Position numbers and translations under genes: made by a program. A DNA stretch of 64,000 bases, taken from contig JBKECN010000038.1 of assembly GCA_047974565.1 (NCBI GenBank), positions 1-64,000 of the forward strand. Reading direction: 5' to 3'. This document shows positions 1 through 7,680 of this stretch, one piece after another (the stretch's first letter is position 1; every line of letters begins with the position of its first letter). The notes below the pieces were generated by a model. That model searched no databases and was not told where the DNA came from. It saw nothing but the letters and a program-made list of their open reading frames with translations. Source of the DNA: JBDIAG01 sp047974565. GTDB lineage: Bacteria > Actinomycetota > Actinomycetes > Actinomycetales > CAWJMD01.

Positions 1-686
1 GGCTCGCGTGGCTACGCGAGTTCGTCACGCCGGGCGGGCGGGTCATGTCGGACGCGCAGACGGCCTATGCGCTCGCGCTGGCCTTCGACATCGCCACCGA
101 CCCGGACCTCCGAACCACCCTGGGTGCGCGCCTGGCGACGCTGGCGCGCAAGGCCGGGTACCGGATCGGGACCGGGTTCGTCGGCACTCCGATCGTCGCC
201 GACGCGCTCACCGCCACCGGGCACCTGCGCGAGGCCGGCCGGATGCTCACCCAGACCGAGTGCCCGTCCTGGCTGTACCCGGTGACGATGGGAGCCACCA
301 CGATCTGGGAGCGCTGGGACTCCATGCTGCCGGACGGCACCATCAACCCCGGCGAGATGACCTCCTTCAATCACTACGCGCTCGGTGCCGTCGCCGACTG
401 GATCTATCAGGTGGTGGCAGGAATCCGCCCGGCCGCTCCCGGCTACCGGGAGTTGCTGCTGGCGCCCACGCCGGGCCCCGGCCTGGACTGGGCCCGGGCC
501 GCGCTGGAAACCCCCCACGGGCGGGTGGAGTGCGGATGGCAGCGCGAGCCCGAGGGCTACCTGATCGAGGTCCTGGTGCCCGACGGGGTGGCCGCCGAAC
601 TCCGGCTGCCGGACGGTTCGCGGCGGTCGATCCAGTCCGGCCAGCACAGCGTGCGCAGCGCCGCGGAGAAGCCGATGCCGCGCTGA
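1..686 (+). CDS. alpha-L-rhamnosidase (GH78), C-terminal part, 5' end outside window
   Basis: The reading frame is open from base 3 to the TGA at 684-686 and gives the last 227 residues of a glycoside hydrolase family 78 alpha-L-rhamnosidase. The end of the (alpha/alpha)6 barrel is visible: the PSWLYPVTMGATTIWERWDS segment, whose Glu in TTIWE is the family's general base, followed by FNHYALGAVADWIY and a C-terminal beta-sandwich. It aligns by eye with the C-terminus of the complete rhamnosidase at 4834-7593. The enzyme would release terminal L-rhamnose from glycans or glycosides. The catalytic acid and the N-terminus lie upstream of the window. It converges on the GntR gene at 756-1490. Confidence 0.93.
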   Translation, partial: LAWLREFVTPGGRVMSDAQTAYALALAFDIATDPDLRTTLGARLATLARKAGYRIGTGFVGTPIVADALTATGHLREAGRMLTQTECPSWLYPVTMGATTIWERWDSMLPDGTINPGEMTSFNHYALGAVADWIYQVVAGIRPAAPGYRELLLAPTPGPGLDWARAALETPHGRVECGWQREPEGYLIEVLVPDGVAAELRLPDGSRRSIQSGQHSVRSAAEKPMPR

Positions 687-755
687 CGATGCCGCACGCA
701 GGACACGTTTCCCTGGAGAGGGTTTCGGATCGTCGGGGACCGTCCGCGACCTGGA

Positions 756-1490
756 TCAGAGTCGAGTCGTCAACTCGTAGCGGTCGCCGCGGTAGATCGA
801 GGCGGTGAACTCCACGATCCGTCCGCGTGACGTGGTCGTCCTGGCCAGATGCAGCACCGGGCTTCCCGGTGCCATCTGCAGTCGGCTGGCGTCCTCGGGT
901 TCGGCGGCCCGCGCCGTGATCGTCTGCTGCCCACCGTCCAGGATCAACCCGAAACGGTCGGCGAGCACCGCGTACAGCGACCGGTCGGTCAGGTCGACCT
1001 CCTCCAGGCCGGGCACCATGCCGGCCACCAGGTGGACCCGTTCGATGGCCACCGGTCGCAGGTCTGCCGAGCGCAGCCGAACGATCGTCAACACGGGCGT
1101 CCCCGAGCCGATCCCGAGCCGAGCGGCGACCTCCTCGTCCGCGGAGCCCACCGACTGGCTCAGCGTCTGCGCACCGGAGGTGTAGCCGCGCTGGTTCATG
1201 TCGGTGGTGAACGAGGTCAACTGAATCGGCAGCAGGATGGTGGGTTCGTTGACGAAGGATCCCAAGCCCGGGACCCGGCGGATCCGCCCCTCGCTGACCA
1301 GTGCGTTGAGCGCGCGCCGCGCGGTCATCCGAGACACGTCGAGTTCGTCGGCGAGTTCGCGTTCGGAGGGAACCGGGTCCCCGGGCCGCAGGCGCTCGTT
1401 GATGTGCTCCAGCAGAACGACCCGAAGCCATTCGTACTTGGCCATCGCCGGCGGGGGTGTGCCCACCACATCGCGCGTCAACGCCCCCAT
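756..1490 (-). CDS. GntR/HutC-family transcriptional regulator with UTRA domain
   Basis: A 244-residue regulator. Residues about 10-75 form the GntR winged helix (PSERELADELDVSRMTARRA), and the remainder is a UTRA effector domain, which in this subfamily usually binds sugar phosphates or related ligands. The ATG at 1490 is preferred because GGAGAGG lies 9 bp before it and the protein then starts just before the winged helix. An in-frame start at 1592 would overlap the upstream gene. It is the last gene of a minus-strand operon with SIS, PTS IIA, IIB and IIC genes, so it probably controls that operon. The GGTATATACC palindrome at 4539-4548 matches the HutC-type pattern GTMTAKAC and is its likely operator (inference). 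Confidence 0.9.
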   Translation of the reverse strand: MGALTRDVVGTPPPAMAKYEWLRVVLLEHINERLRPGDPVPSERELADELDVSRMTARRALNALVSEGRIRRVPGLGSFVNEPTILLPIQLTSFTTDMNQRGYTSGAQTLSQSVGSADEEVAARLGIGSGTPVLTIVRLRSADLRPVAIERVHLVAGMVPGLEEVDLTDRSLYAVLADRFGLILDGGQQTITARAAEPEDASRLQMAPGSPVLHLARTTTSRGRIVEFTASIYRGDRYELTTRL

Positions 1491-1527
1491 ACCCGGATCC
1501 TCTCCACATCGCAGTCCCGGCGACCGC

Positions 1528-2250
1528 TCAGAGAGCAGGCACCTTCGCCAGATACCGAGCCCGCAACCGATCGTTGTGATCGTCTGGTCCACCCGTGTTA
1601 GCCGATATCCACGTCTGAAGTTCCGGCTCGAGTTCCGAGGCGGCCACCATCACCATATTCCAGCACACTGCATTGGCGATGGAGGACAACGGAGCCACCC
1701 GGGCGCCCGACGGCGGCCACACCACATCCCCCGGAGGGACTTCGGTGTCGAGCACCACGTCGGCCAGATCGATCAGGCGCTGCCCGGCCCGCAGCGGAGC
1801 CTGCAGCGAGGCCATCCTTGACGTGACGGCGACGACGAAGGCTCCCAGCGACCTGGCCTCGGCTGCCACCTCGACGGGATAGTGGTTGATCCCGCTGTTG
1901 GAGAACACCACCACCACGTCCTTCGGTCCTATCGCGGACCGGGCCACGACGGCCCGGCCGAGGCCGACGCGTCGCTCCGCCATCGTCGAGCCGGCCGCGC
2001 CGTTGAGCGGGAGGATCTCTGGGTGCCACAGCGGGTTGACGGACGGCAGACCCCCGGCCCTGAAGAACATCTCCAGGACACCCCCGAGTGAGTGTCCCGC
2101 GCCGGCGGCCCACACCAGGCGTCCGGAGAGTTGTGCCTGGACGATGAGGCGGGCAGCCCGCTCCACCTGGTCTGCGTTGCGGGCGACCAGCCCCTCGACC
2201 TGGTCGACGATCAGGCGCCCGAAGGCTCGCAGGGCAGCGTGCTCAGACAT
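1528..2250 (-). CDS. SIS-domain protein (UPF0309-like phosphosugar-binding)
   Basis: A 240-residue cytoplasmic protein with a sugar isomerase (SIS) fold. Seen in it are the glycine-rich nucleotide-like loop AAGAGHSLGG near residues 48-57, RAGGLPSVNP, and the FSNSG motif that binds the phosphate in SIS proteins. The layout resembles the UPF0309/YckB group rather than GlmS or MurQ. Its ATG overlaps the end of the PTS IIA gene by 8 bp, so it is translationally coupled to it. In this operon it probably isomerises or deaminates the sugar phosphate delivered by the PTS. The substrate cannot be read from the sequence. Characterised UlaA-type PTS operons carry other enzymes, not an SIS protein. Confidence 0.85.
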   Translation of the reverse strand: MSEHAALRAFGRLIVDQVEGLVARNADQVERAARLIVQAQLSGRLVWAAGAGHSLGGVLEMFFRAGGLPSVNPLWHPEILPLNGAAGSTMAERRVGLGRAVVARSAIGPKDVVVVFSNSGINHYPVEVAAEARSLGAFVVAVTSRMASLQAPLRAGQRLIDLADVVLDTEVPPGDVVWPPSGARVAPLSSIANAVCWNMVMVAASELEPELQTWISANTGGPDDHNDRLRARYLAKVPAL

Positions 2251-2689
2251 CGCCCACCGCCTCGGCGAGAAGTCCGGTCAGCGCGGGGGCCTGCGCCTCG
2301 CGCAGTCGCGCGGCCAGGCCGCCGCCGAGCTTGGTCGCCAGGGTCCGCAGCATGACCAGGTGACCGCCGTCGTCGGGGGTGGAGAAGGCGAAGACGAGGT
2401 CCACCGGGTCGTTCGTCGGGTGACCGAAAGCCGTTGGTTCAGTGAGTCTCACGAGCGAGAGCCCGAGGCCGAGGGCGCCCTGGTCGGGGCGGGCGTGAGC
2501 CAGGGCGAGCCCCTTGGCCAGCACGATGTACGGGCCGTTGGCATGCAGGGAGGCCACGCACGCATCCGCGTAGCTCTCCTGGGCGCTGCCGAGTTCGACG
2601 AGCAGGCCGCAGGCTCGGCGGACGCCGTCCTCCCAGCCGAGCACCTCGTCGACGTGAGTCGCCGCCACCCGGGTGGTCGTGCGGTTCAC
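2243..2689 (-). CDS. PTS sugar transporter subunit IIA (mannitol/fructose/ascorbate type)
   Basis: A 148-residue EIIA domain. The conserved LAKGLALAHARP stretch carries the phospho-accepting histidine at about residue 65. It accepts phosphate from HPr and passes it to the IIB subunit encoded just upstream. The start is the GTG at 2689, whose bases overlap the TGA of the IIB gene (GTGA). An apparent ATG far upstream in the same frame lies inside the IIB gene and is not used. Operon order is IIC-IIB-IIA-SIS-GntR, all coupled or closely spaced. Confidence 0.9.
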   Translation of the reverse strand: MNRTTTRVAATHVDEVLGWEDGVRRACGLLVELGSAQESYADACVASLHANGPYIVLAKGLALAHARPDQGALGLGLSLVRLTEPTAFGHPTNDPVDLVFAFSTPDDGGHLVMLRTLATKLGGGLAARLREAQAPALTGLLAEAVGDV

Positions 2690-2988
2690 AGCCAACCCAC
2701 CGATTCCAGTGCCGGGCGCAGCCGTGCTTCGAGTGCCGCATCGTCGACGAAGTCCTCGACCACGACGATGACGGGTGCCAGGCCGTCGAGTTCGCCCATG
2801 TGCATCCCCTGGCCGATCAGCACGTCCACGGTGGAACTCTTGGCGGAGGAGAGGTCGGTGTGCTCGACGGCGGCGGAGAGTCCCAGTCGGGTGAAGACGG
2901 TCTCGCAGGTCATCCGGAGGATGAGGCTGGTGCCCATCCCGAGGCCACACACGGCCAGTACGCGCAGGGGTTCAGGACGTTGGCTCAT
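2686..2988 (-). CDS. PTS sugar transporter subunit IIB (ascorbate/galactitol type)
   Basis: A 100-residue EIIB of the ascorbate/galactitol fold. The N-terminus reads LRVLAVCGLGMGTSLILRM, with the phosphocysteine at about residue 14 and the phosphate loop behind it. The ATG at 2988 follows GGAAGG. It receives phosphate from the IIA protein and transfers it to the sugar during transport by the IIC membrane subunit. Its 3' end overlaps the IIA start by 4 bp. Confidence 0.92.
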   Translation of the reverse strand: MSQRPEPLRVLAVCGLGMGTSLILRMTCETVFTRLGLSAAVEHTDLSSAKSSTVDVLIGQGMHMGELDGLAPVIVVVEDFVDDAALEARLRPALESVGWL

Positions 2989-3055
2989 TGTTGGTTCCTT
3001 CCAAGGGGTGTGGTGGTGGTGCAGTCGATCGTGGTGTGGCGGTGCTGTGGTCGGT

Positions 3056-4492
3056 TCACGATGGGATGGACGTGGTCCCTGCCGGGGTTGCCTGCGCCGA
3101 GGAGTCCGACGATGCCTTGCGGTCGCGGCGGCCCAGGACGAGGAGTACCAGCGCGCTGAAAGCCAGCAGCCCACCCGAGGTCACCCAGATGCCGGCCGAG
3201 CCGATCGGCGCCACGAGGGATCCGAGCAGCATGATCAGGCCACCGACGGCGAACCAGTCCGGGTCGGCGAGAGTGGCCAGCTGGGGCGCGGTGTCGGCGA
3301 ACAGGCCCCAGAAGAACCACTGGCCGAAGCCCAGCAGGAGACCGTTCAGCACCCCGCCGAAGACTGCTCCCCGCCAACCCGCGACGGCGTTCCCGAAGAC
3401 ACCACCGGCACCGCCGCCGAAGAAGAGCATGATCATCGGGGGAACCAGCACGAACCAGCCGAGGCCGGCGAAGAGTCCCATCAGGGCGAGGAATACGACG
3501 GTCGAGGTGAGGAAGCCGAGCATGACCGCCGTGGGCGCCTTGGGGAACACCACGGGGATGTCAAGGGCCGGCATGGACCCGGGAAGCAGCCGATCGGAGA
3601 TCCCCTTGAAGGACGGGACGATCTCGGCGAGGAACATCCGCACGCCGAAGAGCAGGATGGCGATGCCGCCGGCAAAACGCATGGCCTGCACGAGCGCCCA
3701 CGCCACGGGTGCGGTGTCGCCGGTCACCGTGGCGACGGTCTGCGAGTCGGCGAAGATGAGCGAGATCAGCATGATCACGCCGATGACCAACGCGGTCGCG
3801 ACGTTCATGTCCTTGAGGAAGGCCACCGAGGACGGGATCTTCAGCTTCTCGGTGTCGTGCTTGACCGGATCTCCGAGCTTGAGGGCGCGAGCGCCGTACC
3901 CGGTGGCCAGCGCGAGCGTCGAGGTCGTGTGCGCCAGCGCGAAGTTGTCGTGCCCGACGACCTTGCGCATCAGTGGCTCGGTCCACAGCGGCTGCAGGGT
4001 CAGGTAACACCCCAGCACGAGCGAGCCCGCGCCGATCAGCGTCCAACGGTCCACCCCGGCGCCGAAGACTTCGACCAGGGATGCCGCGACGACCGCGCTC
4101 ATCCAGAACATGAGGTGACCGGTGAGATAGACGTAGCGGGCGGCGCGGAACACGCGCACCAGTACCAGGTGAAGCGCGAAGCCACCGGCGATGATCAGCG
4201 GTGCCACCGAACCGGTCCCGGCGAGAAAGTCATCGAGCGTGGTGGTACTGGGTGGCGGTTCGAGTCCGACGGCGCTGGACACGATGGTCTGGAAGTTGGC
4301 CAGGCCGCCGACGAACACCTCGATCCCGATGAGCATGATGACCACGCCGATGGCCGAGCGCAGGGTGCCGCCCACGACATCGGAGAAACCCTTGCGCTGC
4401 AGGACCAGGCCCAACAAGGTGACCAGGCCGATGAGTATCGGGACTTGCCCCAGGAGGTTGTCTGCGATCGCAACGAAGACGTCTTGGATCAT
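3056..4492 (-). CDS. PTS ascorbate-type (SgaT/UlaA family) transporter subunit IIC
   Basis: A 478-residue integral membrane protein with about ten hydrophobic segments and the typical start MIQDVFVAIADNLLGQVPIL. Conserved UlaA-family features include QRKGFSDVVGG near the N-terminus, YLTGHLMFW, and an FKGISDRLLPG loop before the last helices. It forms the sugar-translocating channel with IIB and IIA. The ATG at 4492 has AAGGAG 12 bp upstream; earlier in-frame codons lie in the promoter region. The family name reflects homology only. With no ascorbate-6-phosphate lactonase or decarboxylase nearby, but an SIS protein and rhamnosidases, the substrate may be a different sugar acid or sugar. Confidence 0.88.
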   Translation of the reverse strand: MIQDVFVAIADNLLGQVPILIGLVTLLGLVLQRKGFSDVVGGTLRSAIGVVIMLIGIEVFVGGLANFQTIVSSAVGLEPPPSTTTLDDFLAGTGSVAPLIIAGGFALHLVLVRVFRAARYVYLTGHLMFWMSAVVAASLVEVFGAGVDRWTLIGAGSLVLGCYLTLQPLWTEPLMRKVVGHDNFALAHTTSTLALATGYGARALKLGDPVKHDTEKLKIPSSVAFLKDMNVATALVIGVIMLISLIFADSQTVATVTGDTAPVAWALVQAMRFAGGIAILLFGVRMFLAEIVPSFKGISDRLLPGSMPALDIPVVFPKAPTAVMLGFLTSTVVFLALMGLFAGLGWFVLVPPMIMLFFGGGAGGVFGNAVAGWRGAVFGGVLNGLLLGFGQWFFWGLFADTAPQLATLADPDWFAVGGLIMLLGSLVAPIGSAGIWVTSGGLLAFSALVLLVLGRRDRKASSDSSAQATPAGTTSIPS

Positions 4493-4538
4493 GGTGTGGG
4501 TGCTCCTTCGAACGGCCATCCCCGTGGTTCGAGGCGGT

Positions 4539-4579
4539 GGTATATACCGGAGCGTAGCGGTACGACCCAGTGAAGGCAA
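4539..4579 (-). promoter_or_regulatory. PTS operon promoter with GntR/HutC-type operator
   Basis: On the minus strand TTGCCT (4579-4574), a 17-bp spacer and TACGCT (4556-4551) form a sigma70-like promoter. The perfect palindrome GGTATATACC (4539-4548) lies directly behind the -10 box, where it would cover the transcription start. It fits the HutC-subfamily consensus GTMTAKAC. The GntR regulator encoded at the end of the same operon is the obvious candidate to bind it as a repressor. The assignment is inference; the palindrome is seen directly. Confidence 0.6.
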
Positions 4580-4777
4580 GAGTGAATCCTCCCCCTTGCA
4601 TCGACCGTGCACGAGACGCCCCGGGGTTAGGCCACCGGCTGGCTTCAATCGTGCGGCAACGTGATGAGTGCCAACGCGAGCGAGTCGGAAGATCACGCCG
4701 TCGAGCCCGGCAGTTCACCCCCGGGCGTCGCCCGATCGGGCCTGAGAACCGATCCCGCCCGCGGGCCAGGCGCCAAA

Positions 4778-4833
4778 TCAGCGCCAAACCAGACCCACCA
4801 GCGGGTCAGCGCCAAACCAGACCCACCAGCGGG
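4778..4833. repeat. two perfect 28-bp tandem repeats, each with a small hairpin
   Basis: Two identical 28-bp units (4778-4805 and 4806-4833) lie directly downstream of the stop codon of the rhamnosidase gene, with a partial third unit before them. Each unit contains GACCC-N6-GGGTC (4792-4807 and 4820-4835), so the 3' end of the transcript can form two consecutive 5-bp hairpins. They may act as a weak terminator or protect the 3' end. There is no U-tract. Confidence 0.75.
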
Positions 4834-7593
4834 TCAGTGCTCAGTCGGCACGGAACGGGTGGCCACAAAGGTCCAGCTGCCGCTGCCGACAACCCGCTGG
4901 GCGGGGCCGGTCCAGCCCGGGGGCAGCGCAAGTTCGCTTGTCGTGTTCGCCGGGACGCTCAGCTGGATCCGCGCCCGGTCCCCGTCCCGGTGCCAGTCGA
5001 CCCCCAACCGTCCGTAGGGGGTGTCGAGGTGCGCCTCGACCCGACGCAACGGGGAATCCAGACCTGGCGTCACGAGGCTGCGCCGAAAGCCCGGCTCGGC
5101 CTCGACGAGTCCGGCGAGCCGGCGGAACAGCCAGTCGTCGATGCAGCCGAAGGCGTAGTGATTGAAGGACATGACGCCGACGGTGCCGTCCGGGGCGATG
5201 GCGTCCCAGGCCTCCCAGATGGTGGTGGCGCCCCGGTCCACCTCGTAGAGCCAGGACGGGCACCTGTCCTGCCAGGCCAGTTGGTAGGCCACGTCCGCCC
5301 GCCCGGCGTCGACCAGCACGTCGAGCAGGTAGGGCACGGACAGGAATCCGGTGTCGAGCCGATTCCCGTTCTCCCGCACGAGCTGGATCAGCCTGCCGGT
5401 CGCTGCCGCGCGATCCTGCTCCGGGACCAGGTCGAAGGCGAGGGCGAGCACGTACAGACCCTGCAGGCTCTCCTCGAAGTGGCCCCGGTCCAGGTACTCG
5501 GCGGCGAAAGCCGCCCGGATGCTCGCCGCTCGCTCGGCGAAATCGTCTGCCTCAGTGTGCTCCCCGAGGACCCGGGCGATCCCGACGAGCAGATCGAGGG
5601 CATGCACCTGGAACATCGGGCCGACGAGCTCGCCGGTGCGCAGCGGCGCCGCCATGATCGACGACGGGTCGGCGGCGTCCATGGTCGACGGGGTCAGCCA
5701 GTCGCCGAAGTTGAGCACCCCATTCCACAGCAGCGACTGCCGCCGCTCCTGCTCCTGGCTCAGCCCGCCAGCGCGTAGCCGCTCCGGCAGGATCGCGGCG
5801 TCTCGCCGCTGCTTGTCCACCCAGGCCACCATGGCCGGGTAGTTCTCCTGGAGCACCCGTCGGTCACCGAACCTGCGGTACAACACGTGCGGGATGATGA
5901 CGATCGCGTCCGACCAGCCGGCCGCCACCTCGATACCGTCCAGGCCCGTGGCGCCGGCGTCGAAGCCGGCTTGCAGGGCGGGCGGCAGGGGCACGATGAT
6001 CGGCACCCCGCCGTCAGGTCGCAGGTCCTCTCGCAGGTTCGTCAACCACCGGGACATAAAGGCGGTCACGTCGGCATTGGTGGCCGCGGTGGGCATGAAG
6101 ATCTGGGCGTCCCCGGTCCAGCCGGCCCGTTCACGTTGCGGGCAGTCCGTGGGAACGGCCAGGAAGTTCCCCCGTTGACTCCACACCACGTTCTGGTGCA
6201 GCCGGTTCATCCTGGCGTCGTCGCTGTGCCAGCCGCTGGTCTCGGTCAGGTCGTTGGCGAGCACCACACCGACGAAGTCCTCGGCCAGTACCGGCCCCGG
6301 GTGGCCGGTGATCCGGCAGTAGCGGAAACCGTGGAGGGTGAACTCCGGCTCCCAGGTCTCCCCCGCCGGGTGGCCCGCCAGCGTGTACTGATCGCACTGG
6401 TCCTTGTTCATCCCGGAGATGTTGTTGAGGTAGTTGCCGTCGGCGTCGAGCACCTCCCCGTGTTCCAGCGTGATGGTGGTACCGGCCGCCCCGGTGACGC
6501 GCATCCGCACTCGGCCGGCGATCACCTGCCCGAAGTCGACGACGCTCTCCCCCGCTGGGGTGGTGATCACCTCGACGGCGGGGATCTGCCGGACCCGACG
6601 GATCGGCTCCCCGATGAAGGGGACCAGTGGGGTCTGCACGTCGACGGTCCGCACCGGTGACCAGCCGGTTTCGTCGAAATCGATTCGGCTCCAGCCGTTC
6701 TCGATGCGGCGGGCGTCATGGTGCTCGCCGATGAAAAGGTCGCTGTACCGGATGGGGCCTTGGGTGCTGGAGCGGGCCGTCCGATCCGAGCCGAAGACCT
6801 GCCGGGATCCGTCCGGGTACTCGACCTCCAGCTGCCAGGCCAGCCGCAGCCGGTCGCCGTACTGCGCGCTGCGTCCGAAGATCGAGATCCGCCCGGCGTA
6901 CCACCCGTCCGCAAGGGTGAAGGCGACGAGATTGGGGCCCGCGCCAAGCAGGTCGGTGATGTCGTGGGTGTGCACCGCCAGGCTGTGCTGGTAGCTCTGG
7001 TAGCCGGGCGCCAGCACGTCCTGGGACGCCGGCCGACCGTTGACCTCGGCCGAGTACACCCCGTGAGCAGTGGCCCGTAGACGAGCCCGGGCCGGCTGCC
7101 CGGTCAACTCGATGCGTTGGCGAATCCTCAGGGGTGGATGCAGCCGCTCGCCGGGGGCGGGCAGGTCACCACCCCTGATGGCTTCGAGGATCGAGGTGGC
7201 CCCGTCGACGACGACCGGCTCTTGCTCCGGTTCGATCCAGTGCGCATCCCACTCGCCGAACAGCGCTGTCTCGAACCGGGCATGGGCCCACTCGCTGGCC
7301 GACGTGTCGTCGCCGACCCAGACCCGAACCTGCCAACCGAACTCCTGCGCCTCGGCAAGGTCGTGGGAAAGCACCTCGACGAGAACGGATTCGGAGCTCT
7401 CCACCCGGCCGGTGTCGATGATCAGGGCGCCGGAGCGATCACGCACCAGCACCTGATAGGCGCGCTGATGTACGTCCTTTGCCGAGCTGACCAGCTGCCA
7501 GCTGAACCGAGGGCGCCTGGTCCACAACGCAATCGGGGCGCAGGCGTTCTCGGTGCGCAAGTGCTGCAGGACTACCGGTGATGGACGGGGCAT
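4834..7593 (-). CDS. alpha-L-rhamnosidase (GH78)
   Basis: A complete 919-residue glycoside hydrolase family 78 enzyme. The order of parts is the usual one: N-terminal beta-sandwich domains (FSWQLVS, WDAHWIE, YSAEVNGRP), the middle Bac_rhamnosid segment, then the (alpha/alpha)6 catalytic barrel with CPQRERAGWTGDAQIF. Glu488 in that motif is the expected general acid. PSWLYEVDRGATTIWEAWD carries the general base. No signal peptide is seen, so it is probably intracellular and cleaves imported rhamnosides. The ATG at 7593 has GAGAGGAG upstream and is preferred over an ATG 60 bp earlier. It follows the MFS porter gene by 87 bp and probably shares its LacI-controlled promoter. Confidence 0.95.
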   Translation of the reverse strand: MPRPSPVVLQHLRTENACAPIALWTRRPRFSWQLVSSAKDVHQRAYQVLVRDRSGALIIDTGRVESSESVLVEVLSHDLAEAQEFGWQVRVWVGDDTSASEWAHARFETALFGEWDAHWIEPEQEPVVVDGATSILEAIRGGDLPAPGERLHPPLRIRQRIELTGQPARARLRATAHGVYSAEVNGRPASQDVLAPGYQSYQHSLAVHTHDITDLLGAGPNLVAFTLADGWYAGRISIFGRSAQYGDRLRLAWQLEVEYPDGSRQVFGSDRTARSSTQGPIRYSDLFIGEHHDARRIENGWSRIDFDETGWSPVRTVDVQTPLVPFIGEPIRRVRQIPAVEVITTPAGESVVDFGQVIAGRVRMRVTGAAGTTITLEHGEVLDADGNYLNNISGMNKDQCDQYTLAGHPAGETWEPEFTLHGFRYCRITGHPGPVLAEDFVGVVLANDLTETSGWHSDDARMNRLHQNVVWSQRGNFLAVPTDCPQRERAGWTGDAQIFMPTAATNADVTAFMSRWLTNLREDLRPDGGVPIIVPLPPALQAGFDAGATGLDGIEVAAGWSDAIVIIPHVLYRRFGDRRVLQENYPAMVAWVDKQRRDAAILPERLRAGGLSQEQERRQSLLWNGVLNFGDWLTPSTMDAADPSSIMAAPLRTGELVGPMFQVHALDLLVGIARVLGEHTEADDFAERAASIRAAFAAEYLDRGHFEESLQGLYVLALAFDLVPEQDRAAATGRLIQLVRENGNRLDTGFLSVPYLLDVLVDAGRADVAYQLAWQDRCPSWLYEVDRGATTIWEAWDAIAPDGTVGVMSFNHYAFGCIDDWLFRRLAGLVEAEPGFRRSLVTPGLDSPLRRVEAHLDTPYGRLGVDWHRDGDRARIQLSVPANTTSELALPPGWTGPAQRVVGSGSWTFVATRSVPTEH

Positions 7594-7616
7594 TGCTGGG
7601 CTCCTCTCGCCGCAAG

Positions 7617-7646
7617 GCTCCCCCGGTCGCCGGGGACCGGGGGAGC
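7617..7646 (-). promoter_or_regulatory. intercistronic hairpin between MFS porter and rhamnosidase
   Basis: A perfect 11-bp inverted repeat, GCTCCCCCGGT and ACCGGGGGAGC with an 8-nt loop, sits in the 87-bp gap between the porter stop and the rhamnosidase start. No T-run follows on the minus strand, and the hairpin lies 24 bp before the downstream ATG. It is more likely an attenuator or mRNA-processing/stabilising element than a full terminator. Confidence 0.55.
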
Positions 7647-7680
7647 ACGGCATCTGGACGCAGATTCCTGCGGTTCGGGG

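Larger units (their letters stand above)
4493..4833. other. intergenic: PTS operon promoter, operator, tandem repeat
   Basis: A 341-bp stretch without a gene. Its left half holds the minus-strand promoter and palindromic operator of the PTS operon. Its right end holds two perfect 28-bp tandem repeats directly behind the rhamnosidase stop codon. Nothing coding is supported in the roughly 200 bp between them. Confidence 0.7.

Noticed and set aside
1886..4573. Very long plus-strand open frame (895 codons) opposite the SIS and PTS genes
   Set aside because: It is antisense to well-supported PTS genes, has biased His/Asp/Glu/Arg-rich composition and no recognisable domain; a typical GC-rich shadow frame.
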